The position numbers and the translations under genes were made by a program. From assembly GCA_022225965.2 (NCBI GenBank), contig JAKJXP020000057.1:62001-126000 (forward strand): 64,000 bases of DNA. Direction: 5' to 3'. This stretch comes from Diatrype stigma. Lineage: Eukaryota; Ascomycota; Sordariomycetes; Xylariales; Diatrypaceae. The notes beneath the pieces were generated by a model. That model saw only the letters and a list, made by a program, of their open reading frames with translations. It made no database searches and was not told where the DNA came from. Positions 56,395 through 64,000 of the stretch are shown piece by piece (positions within the stretch are counted from its first letter, which is position 1; each line of letters opens with the position of its first letter).

Positions 56395-56903
56395 TGTGAC
56401 GATTGGGTTTATGTGGTAGTTGGTTAAAGGGGGATAGATGTGCAAGGAGGTGAGATGTGGTATTCTTTCTTAGGGGTATTCTTGGGGATAGTTGGGGTGG
56501 GTATCTTGTGTATAAAAATGCAGAACAAAAACAAAAAAGCTGCAAAAAGCTGCAAGATATGTAATAGAAATTTGAGGGAGTGTGCAGTGCGTATGCCGGC
56601 CAGCTAACTCTAACTCTACCTATAAACCTCTCAGAACGGCGTCTTCCAATGTCTACTAAAGTTGTGGACTAGTGAATCACAAACCGCAGGAGGTTGAAGT
56701 CAAGCTTCTGCTTTTATATCACAAATATATATCACAAATACCTATAGGCACTGGCTGACACTCGGGCTTCCGTCGCCGCATCTAACTACATCTTTGTAAT
56801 AAAGACAGGGCTCTCTATGTCCAGCTGCTTATAAACCCTTCAGGCCTTCAGGGGTTTGCGCGAATGTCGTCACTAGCTTATAAGTATCGTGTGCACTACT
56901 TGC

Positions 56904-56934
56904 ATACCTACCTAGGTACCTACTTACCTACCTC
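56904..56934. repeat. CCTA/TACCTAGGTA simple repeat
   Basis: Tandem and palindromic arrangement of TACC/CCTA tetramers around a CCTAGG centre. Confidence 0.7.
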
Positions 56935-57200
56935 CCCCTACTACTTACTGAGCATCAGGGGGAGGGGGAGGTCGATGTCCATTCGTTTCACTCTGTGACC
57001 CCACCATAACCCCCCCATAGCCCATAGCTTCAGCAGGTCCCGCTTGAGCATATCTGAGATTACCCCGCAGCCGGCTCGGACGCTTTACGGCTTCTTGTCC
57101 AGGAACCGGTCATCTGCTGGTGCATACCTAGGTATAGGCGCAGTAGCGGAGGCGGAAGTCCGACCGATATATCATGGATGTCAGGGACCTGCCTACAATA

Positions 57201-57238
57201 CCTACCCACCTACCTACCCACCTATCCACCTACCTAGC
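57201..57238. repeat. CCTA/CCCA microsatellite
   Basis: About nine tetramers of the CCTA family with CCCA and TCCA variants. Confidence 0.75.
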
Positions 57239-57763
57239 TATGACTGCTCGATACGTAGTATACATAGTAAGGGTAAGGCAGGGCAACGCTCCACTAGATG
57301 TGCTTCACAAATCGACAGGCACCGGCATTGAGACTGCGTTATCGCATTTGTTATTAAGAGTAACTATTTGTCGTTCGTTACCTTGCAATCGTGTTGTTCG
57401 TAATAGCTTTGAATTAGAATTTATGTATAGCGCCATCTTGGTTTTTATAAGGTCGGCGGTCGGCAGGCAGCCCCTATTATCCGATGCGATCCGTCCATGC
57501 CCGCAATCTCCAATCAGTAGCTGTTCCGTCTTGATTGAACCCCTTTAGATTTTTTGCGGACGATAGCTTAGTCGTACAATCATCATACACGCATTCGCCT
57601 GCGTCAGCTGTTGCCAGATACTCCAAATCCGCCACATGCCTTTCCATAGCTTGGAGAGACGGCGAATGTAGGTGTCGCCCAAATGCCCAGCACACGGATG
57701 CCCCCAAGTCGTATATAAACCGCCAGTCCAGCTCATGGTTCATAAAACACACTGAATTCCTGC

Positions 57764-60700
57764 TCAATGTGTTACAACCCGAACTGCTTGCAGTAGGATC
57801 CCGAAGAAGAGGCCTCGAGCCACCTCTTCGATCTGCAAGCAGTCGAACACGCGACCTAAGGCCTCGCCAGTTGCCGACTGCCCCATGATACCCATCAGCG
57901 CAGCAGGCACACTGCTCTGGATGAACAGTTTCCTCGCTTTGACCCGCAACTCCTCTCTTTCTTCTGCCGTCAACTCTGCCGGCCACGCAGCCCTCTCCTC
58001 CTCGGTGGGTAGCGAGTTTTCTCTGAGCTTTCGCAAATATGACGCGATGCCGGAATCCGTAGTATTTGCGTCAAGGAGCGACTGCTGGATAAGAGACTGA
58101 ATGGAGATAAGTGATGGGTTCCCGGGACGTAGCAAGAAAGACTTGGCTGCAGTCAAAAGTGTCCTTCGTATGTTCCATGCCGAGGATAACGTATACAGTT
58201 CGTTAATGACAGCGAAGAGAAGCTCGACTGCCACACGGGTCTCCTGTTCTGATAGCGGCATGAACTGTTTGGAACGGCGCTTTACCGTTTTGTTTACTTG
58301 GACTGGCGATTTCTCGGGGAGAACCGGTGTTTGTGTCCGCGTCGGCGACGTGATTGTAGCATTGTTTAGAGCGCTTGTCGGAGACAGGAGCTTTGGGTTA
58401 TCACTACTTCCACGCCGTGCGCTCGGGGAACCATAATCATCAGGAATCTCGTTCGGCGGGGGTGGAAGCTTCAGTCCATTCATGCTGGTTTCGGACGGTG
58501 ATCGCAAAGGCGATCGCGCTGCGGCCATACTCGACGCGCGACTGTGTGCCCTACTGCTCGCCGCGCTTGGAGACTTGCCCTCCCACCTGTCGGACCGGGT
58601 TGGTTGTAGACTACTTTGATCCGAATCGGCCTGGATGCTGGGTCTCCGTTCCATGAGCGGTAATTTCCCAGGCTGAGTAGAGATTATAGAGGATCTCTGG
58701 CTATCAAGACTATCTCTTGACCCTTTGGTCCCGTTCAGCGAGCTGGTACTATCCAGTCTTGGAAGAGCAGATAAAGAAAGTGGCCTCGAGCTAGTATTGC
58801 TTTGTGGGCTAGCCACCTGAGGCTCCTGTAAGGACGCAGTGGTGGACTTCCTGGATCCTAGCCCGATGTTACCGAATACGCCAGTCACTCCACCTACTAT
58901 CGTCTTCCCACCGTCAAAAGCCCCCTTTGGTGCATTTTGAATTGCACCTAGAACACCTTTACCCATAGATTCGAAAGAGAACCCCTTGCTACCGACTTGC
59001 TGCTCTTGGCCTTTCTCTAAAAAGCGCTTGAGAGATTCTGACTCCGCTAGGGGCTTTTCAGTACACGCCATGCGCATATATCTCTCCATTTCACCGCGCA
59101 AGGACGATCTAGTATGTATTTTCCAGCTTGGAAATGTACCGTGAGCCTCGAGGAATGCCGCAGCACCTGAAATATTAGCAAGTCGTCTAAGACTTTCGTG
59201 GAGGGCCTCGAATTGTGAGTAAGTCTTCATAATCATCCAGCCGGGATGGTGGGAAGAGGCAGGCTCGATTTGAATAAGGTACTCCCACGTAGGCTTGCTA
59301 CGCAACTGGCCCTTTTCATTTGAGTCGTCATGAATCGTGATGATAGCATTGTGCAATGTTAAAGGGGTAGGCTTGCGAGGGTCCCCTTCCTCAGGATCAT
59401 CTTGGGCTGGTGGAACAATCTGGTCAAAGCTCGTGAAACGACGATGTGTTGCGGTCCCTCCTTGATTTCCGTTGGGCGACGAACTTTGACTCGACCGGCC
59501 CGCCGTGGACTCAGGAGTCATTGGTGAACGAAGCTGTTGCTCCCTTGAGCCTTGATCTAGAGATGACTCTCTTGAAGTGGCTTTGAGTTCCGAAACCGGA
59601 TCCCTCAGTCTCTCTGTGGAAATCTCTCTTTGAGGCTGTTTTGTGTCCAAACTGAGGTGCTTGCCATTGGTCTGTGCAGCATTGTTGTTGGGACCCGAAT
59701 CGTCCGAAGTGCTCGCACGGGCTGACGCACTCTTTTCCTCGTCCGCTTTAGCAATCATTTCGTTCAGCCTCTTCATCTCTTCCATGGCTCTTTCCATCTC
59801 TTCGTCAGCCCGTGATAACTTCTTCTTGTGGACCTGCTCCTTCCGACGGGCTCGGTCCAGCTCATAGGAATTGCGGTTCCCTTTAGAAAGGCCAATGTTC
59901 CCGACGTTTCCATCTATGTCACCAAAGGCCTTTTGGTTCTCAATGGCCTCATCGATAGCTTGGGACAGATCAGTTTCTCCAGCCTCTAGCAGGTACACAA
60001 TCCACCCATTGATCCACTCGGCTTTAGAGCAAGTTTGCAAAGTCCCTTCGAGGATGATTGTGGAGATGACCTCACGGAGGAAGATCTTGACGGGTTCACA
60101 ATCACGTGCAGACTTCTCTAGGAAGGCAAGCATATCTTCCGCCACCATTTTGAATTTCGTAGCCTGCTGTCTCTTGTTGAGCAAGTTAGACAGGGGTGAA
60201 TCCTCGTTAGAGGAAAGGTAATGGTATATGGCATCAGTAGCTATCGGCTCCCTGTTTGATGGAAGCTCGGAGAAGGCGGTAGCCATCTGAGTAAGAAAGA
60301 CGATAATTATAGAGCAAGAGTGGGTGAGAAAGTCAACGAAAGAATCTGCAGGCCGTTTACGGCCCAGCTGGTTCGAAATACTCAAGAGGAACGATGTCAA
60401 AACCTTGCGACACGAAAGTGGAAAAGACTTGTCTGATGGCAGAATTGGGCCATACCACCAGTCAACATAGTCCCGGATGACAGCATCGACAAAATCATTC
60501 AGGGCCTCCCGTGTCTCTGGCGCAAAGTCGTCGAAGCTCCGTGCCAGAGCCTCGCATTCCTTTTCCTCATCCGGTCCGGTCCTGCCGCTCAACTGTGTAC
60601 TTTTGGTGGCGAGAAGTTGCTGTAAAAACTCCATCCCCCTTTCGCCCTTTACAGCGCTCGATATATCTGGTTGCCGGCCCTCCCATGATGCGTACAAGAT

Positions 60701-61030
60701 AATGCCGGTGAATGCGCCTATGAGAAGGAGCCCGAGCTGCCCCAGAATGAAGTACGTGACGGCAGAGAGGCCGACACCAATGGCGCCAAGCGTAGCAGGG
60801 GTTGCTGTCGAGAAGAACAGTAGAACCTTCGTTATTGTATCTTCCTCCTCCGGGCTTTCTTCTTTGAGAGTTCCGAGGTTTCGTAGTGACGGGCTAAGCG
60901 GCTCTGGGATCGGTAGATGGTTGTCAGGACGTCGGAGGTAGGTTGTCTTCGTTCGGTTGTGCTCCACCGCCTGGTCGTGGGGTGATGTAGCGGGTGCACC
61001 GCCGTTATGCGTCTCGACTATGGGATTCAT
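57764..61030 (-). CDS. PXA-PX-nexin-C sorting nexin (Mdm1/SNX13-like)
   Basis: Intronless frame of 1088 aa. After about 65 polar residues comes a membrane hairpin (VLLFFSTATPATLGAIGVGL and TYFILGQLGLLLIGAFTGII). A PXA domain follows (about 160-370; LNDFVDAVIRDYVDWWYGPI, FVDFLTHSCSIIIVFLTQMA). A coiled coil lies at about 395-445 (RRKEQVHKKKLSRADEEMER). The PX domain (about 570-690) carries YSQFEALHESLRRL and FPSWKIHTRSSLRGEMERYM. A long Ser/Pro-rich linker precedes the nexin-C domain (about 925-1060; AVELLFAVINELYTLSSAWN, RRTLLTAAKSFLLRPGN). The order resembles yeast Mdm1 and animal SNX13/14/25, which tether the ER to the vacuole/lysosome or lipid droplets, but no RGS domain is evident. The PX domain is expected to bind phosphoinositides. 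Function is inferred from domain order. Confidence 0.9.
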   Translation of the reverse strand: MNPIVETHNGGAPATSPHDQAVEHNRTKTTYLRRPDNHLPIPEPLSPSLRNLGTLKEESPEEEDTITKVLLFFSTATPATLGAIGVGLSAVTYFILGQLGLLLIGAFTGIILYASWEGRQPDISSAVKGERGMEFLQQLLATKSTQLSGRTGPDEEKECEALARSFDDFAPETREALNDFVDAVIRDYVDWWYGPILPSDKSFPLSCRKVLTSFLLSISNQLGRKRPADSFVDFLTHSCSIIIVFLTQMATAFSELPSNREPIATDAIYHYLSSNEDSPLSNLLNKRQQATKFKMVAEDMLAFLEKSARDCEPVKIFLREVISTIILEGTLQTCSKAEWINGWIVYLLEAGETDLSQAIDEAIENQKAFGDIDGNVGNIGLSKGNRNSYELDRARRKEQVHKKKLSRADEEMERAMEEMKRLNEMIAKADEEKSASARASTSDDSGPNNNAAQTNGKHLSLDTKQPQREISTERLRDPVSELKATSRESSLDQGSREQQLRSPMTPESTAGRSSQSSSPNGNQGGTATHRRFTSFDQIVPPAQDDPEEGDPRKPTPLTLHNAIITIHDDSNEKGQLRSKPTWEYLIQIEPASSHHPGWMIMKTYSQFEALHESLRRLANISGAAAFLEAHGTFPSWKIHTRSSLRGEMERYMRMACTEKPLAESESLKRFLEKGQEQQVGSKGFSFESMGKGVLGAIQNAPKGAFDGGKTIVGGVTGVFGNIGLGSRKSTTASLQEPQVASPQSNTSSRPLSLSALPRLDSTSSLNGTKGSRDSLDSQRSSIISTQPGKLPLMERRPSIQADSDQSSLQPTRSDRWEGKSPSAASSRAHSRASSMAAARSPLRSPSETSMNGLKLPPPPNEIPDDYGSPSARRGSSDNPKLLSPTSALNNATITSPTRTQTPVLPEKSPVQVNKTVKRRSKQFMPLSEQETRVAVELLFAVINELYTLSSAWNIRRTLLTAAKSFLLRPGNPSLISIQSLIQQSLLDANTTDSGIASYLRKLRENSLPTEEERAAWPAELTAEEREELRVKARKLFIQSSVPAALMGIMGQSATGEALGRVFDCLQIEEVARGLFFGILLQAVRVVTH

Positions 61031-62528
61031 CGCAAGTGAGAGGATGTGTTTGGATGGCGCATCCCGGGGGAGGAGAGTATGGCGTGTTAAGGGGTAATAC
61101 TATATAGAACGGAACTGGAAAATAGGTAGATAGACGGATAGACGTCACAAGAACTCAAGCGCAAACTCCGGCGTATACATGTATTCCTGCATTCATTAGA
61201 TAGATGGGTAGATTCTAGTCCGGTGGCTAGTAGTAAGAAGAGACAGATAGGGTAGGCCAGCGCTGTATCTGCGGTGAAAAGGAGGCAACGGGACAATGTT
61301 CAATGTTAATATTGAGTGTCAATGGCAGAAATGCAGGTGTTGACCTCTCGACCAAAGGGGAACGAACTCGGGAACATCCCAAATCGTTCAAGGATATCAT
61401 TCAAGGTTGAACATCCATGGAATGATTTGATGTTCCATCAACTGCAGGGGCTGAGATGCCAGGAGTGCCCGGATGCCAGGATCTCACCTGCTTAGGCCAT
61501 GTAACTAGGGAACTAGCCTGCCAACTCTGGGTTAAGCGGCAGCTAAGTGGTCAGGGTGGTTAGGGTGGTTAATCACTGCTTGGCTACGTAGCATTGTCCG
61601 CGCTAACTGGTACATAAGTTGCTAAATTAGGCTACCCTAAGTACCTAAGTAGGTCTACTCTAGGTAATCCAGCCAGCCATGGTCCACGTACCGTGGGTAG
61701 CCACACTGCCATACCTGTTCTGCTGTTGCAAGCCCTATGATCCGCTGTGGCCGGTACTGTGATGGGGAATCTCCACTGTCTGCGTAAGCCCCAAAAGCCC
61801 CTTGGGGACTTCAACTGGGACCGTTTCAAGTCCGGACTTCGGGGTTTATCGATACCTACCTAGAGGTAATAATTCCTAGTAATTGGTTGTGTCGTACCTG
61901 CTTCACACTCACGCATATGTAGTTGCGAAGAGGTACATACATATGATAGGTATCCATTGCTGATCTTTGCAGGTTGTTATTATTGCAGGAAACGCCCTGG
62001 AGACAGTGCATTGTATTGTACATACATAGGTAGATAACCTGATAAGATATTTCTTGAGACCATATTTCTTCATGTAGCTTCAGCTTGAGATCTTCAACGT
62101 AGAAGCTCCACAGTGAGACAGCCACGACAGCTACATACAGCGCTACAGGTAACTACAGTACAGAGGAGCCAAGGCGCCTTCTGATTGGCACTTAACGCTG
62201 CCTAACAATTAATCAACGAATGCCATTGCCGCACCTACGGCACCTAAGGCTACAAAGTACGTACCTACTGGCCCATCAATCGTCATTGTCCCGATTGTCT
62301 CGTCGCGTCTTCGAGAATGATCAAACGCGACTCACCTGCAACCCCTCCATACCCGGTCCCCGATTCTCAATCCTCTGTTGGAGTTCGTTCGCAACAACGC
62401 GACTACACAGTCTACACAGCTTATCGTCCAACCTAGCCTAACTGGAAGATCAGATCCGACAGACTCCGTCTAGTGCAGTATTCATCGAGCGAGAGAGCGT
62501 CCCATCTGTCCATCCACCCATTCGCACC
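61031..62528. other. Intergenic between divergent sorting-nexin and PC4 genes
   Basis: Both promoters lie here. It has scattered CTAGGTA/ACCTAGG-type motifs near 61620-61670 and 61850-61870. No gene recognised. Confidence 0.45.
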
Positions 62529-63214
62529 ATGGTCAGAACCAAATTCAGCAAGCGTCTTCGTGACGAAGAGGAGGATGTAGCTAGCGAGGAAGACACCAAG
62601 CCGACCAAGAAGACCACCAAGAAGACTAAGACAGCTGCTGCCCCCGCCCCTGTCGGCAACGGCAAGTCTGCCAAAGATGCAGATGGCAACGAGTATTGGG
62701 CTGTAAGTCGACGCCGAGACCACCCCGCGCTCATTCGATGTGAATTCCACCACTAACACAACATCATCTCAAGCTGTCTAACACCCGGCGCGTCAACATC
62801 TCAGAGTTCAAGGGCAAGGTTCTCGTTAACATCCGCGAATACTATACTGACGCAGCTGGAGATCTCAAGCCTGGCAAGAAGGTAAGGAGCTGTGGATTGA
62901 ACTGTCATTGTGCCACTACAAGTACTAACCACCACATTCAGGGCATCTCACTTCCCCTGGAACAGTACAACGCCCTCCTCAAGTCGATCCCGAGCATCAA
63001 TGCCCAGCTGAACGAGCACGGCCACGAGACGGCCGAGATTCCCTCCTCCGCCGAGTCTCCCACGGCCGGTCGCCCCTCGTCTTCGTCTTCGGACAAGGAT
63101 GGCAAGAAAGACGGCAAGAAGCAGAAGGCGAAGCCCAAGTCCAAGAAATCCAACATCGAGGCAACGAGCGACGAGGACGAGCAGGCTTCCTCGGAGGACT
63201 CGGAAGAGGAGTAG
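62529..63214 (+). CDS. Transcriptional coactivator PC4/Sub1
   Basis: Exons 62529-62702, 62774-62881 and 62942-63214 join in frame to 184 aa. The N-terminus is acidic then Lys/Thr-rich (KKTTKKTKTAAA). The single-stranded-DNA-binding PC4 domain follows (about residues 50-115): NEYWALSNTRRVNISEFKGK, VLVNIREYYTDAAGDLKPGK and KGISLPLEQYNALLKSIP, matching the family's 'R.V.V..F.G...V.IREYY...GE..PGKKGI.L...QW..L' pattern. The tail is Ser/Lys-rich, then acidic (SDEDEQASSEDSEEE), with many possible CK2 sites. The protein works in the nucleus in RNA polymerase II transcription and genome stability. Fungal members are usually longer than yeast-type cores because of such tails. Confidence 0.93.
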
Positions 63215-64000
63215 AGCTCCCCACCAGTACCGATGAGAAACCGGCGTTTGTGGTATCATTGAATAGCGGGTTAGGACTATGGAAGGCCGCCGCTCTGATG
63301 TTGGTTTTACGTCATGCTCTTTGCCTGTGTCCGGAGTTGGTTACGATGCTTGTTAGGGTAGGCATGCCGCTAGAGGGCGGTTGTAAAGTGGCTACAGTAC
63401 CACGAGATGTCTGTCTTGATTTCCTATGGCTCTTCATAGAGGGTTTCGGTCGCAGTTATGACTATGGTCTAATTAGTGGTGTTCACAAATGATACCCGTT
63501 GCTTTCATGCAGCTCAATTGAAAGCTTTACAAAAACACGTCGGTGCTTCCCTTGATAGTGTCACGTTGCGCTCCCTCAGTGATGTATCCCTCTCCCACCG
63601 ACCTAGTTTAGAATGGGAATCTCTGCCCTTTCAAAATAACAGAGACTAAGAGGGTAGGCGTGTGGTGGAGCTCTTGCAGCGAAGTAGGTAGGTATGAAGG
63701 TATCATAGAAACACATATGATGATACCCTCTTCTTTGGGCATACCGTGCGCTGAAACATGTATTGCCTAGCCTGAAGATCTCGTTTCTGCCATCGGTTAT
63801 ACAGATCTAGCCGAAGGAGGTCCAAGTCGAGCCGACATCCAAGCCTGGCCAAGAGCTAGGTAGATAAGCACAGAAGCCATGAGCTCGAGTCTCATATTCC
63901 AATATCAACAGACAATCCGCCGATCCTCTCGTTAGTGCACGAGAACGTTGTTTCCAAGTCCAGTCTACGAGGGGTTCTGTTTTTGGAACAAATAGCACGA
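63215..64000. other. Intergenic to the window edge, no gene recognised
   Basis: Frames at 63250-63492 (plus) and 63998-63807 (minus) have no motif. A neighbouring gene may begin beyond the edge. Confidence 0.4.

Larger units (their letters stand above)
56395..57763. other. Intergenic, no gene recognised
   Basis: Promoter side of the 5-oxoprolinase gene and downstream side of the sorting-nexin gene. The region holds two CCTA-type repeat patches; other open frames (57044-57548 plus, 57986-57477 minus) have no support. Confidence 0.45.

Noticed and set aside
1..64000. tRNA, rRNA, riboswitch or CRISPR features
   Set aside because: No convincing B-box/T-arm sequence, rRNA segment or spaced repeat array was found by eye. 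A tRNA scan would be needed to exclude intron-containing tRNAs.

Overview
The window looks like nuclear DNA of a filamentous ascomycete (Pezizomycotina, most likely Sordariomycetes; the class is an inference). Genes are split by short introns of about 46-270 nt with GTRNGT-type donors and CTRAC-like branch sites. The gene set is fungal: a CarO-type rhodopsin, a rhodopsin-domain receptor-like protein, a UstYa-like gene, an UNC93-like carrier and the 24 kDa complex I subunit. One 13 kb block also carries the mark of repeat-induced point mutation (RIP).

Layout. 1-1900: 3' part of a gene for a ubiquitin-like-domain protein with a Gly/Arg-rich tail. 3137-3703: a small secreted cysteine-rich protein, just outside the RIP block. 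3960-16815: the AT-rich RIP block. It resolves into a degraded tyrosine-recombinase retroelement of Ngaro type (4013-16956), with split direct repeats A1-body-B1-A2-B2, zinc-knuckle, RT, RNase H and tyrosine-recombinase remnants. A minus-strand Ty3/gypsy element (6634-14713) with 212-bp LTRs and a 5-bp target duplication is nested in its RNase H region. 18425-29751: a looser region with a single-pass surface protein, an UNC93-like carrier, a rhodopsin-domain protein, a probably broken UstYa-like gene and an O-methyltransferase. This mix recalls the edge of a secondary-metabolite locus, but no backbone enzyme is present. 31539-37261: a hypothetical protein, a His-rich membrane protein and a kelch protein. 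39173-63214: mostly housekeeping genes, namely complex I 24 kDa subunit, PrxQ-type peroxiredoxin, amidohydrolase, light-driven ion-pump rhodopsin, COP9 signalosome subunit 3, 5-oxoprolinase, PXA/PX sorting nexin and PC4/Sub1 coactivator.

Most protein genes lie on the minus strand, and no operon-like coupling is expected. I worked out splice sites by hand from reading frames, splice consensus and remembered family motifs. Exon joins that keep the frame across the whole gene are marked as such. No tRNA, rRNA or CRISPR array was recognised. The most notable observation is the Ngaro-like element with its nested gypsy insertion. Its last repeat (B2) straddles the RIP boundary and preserves a nearly unmutated half to compare with the mutated copy (B1).
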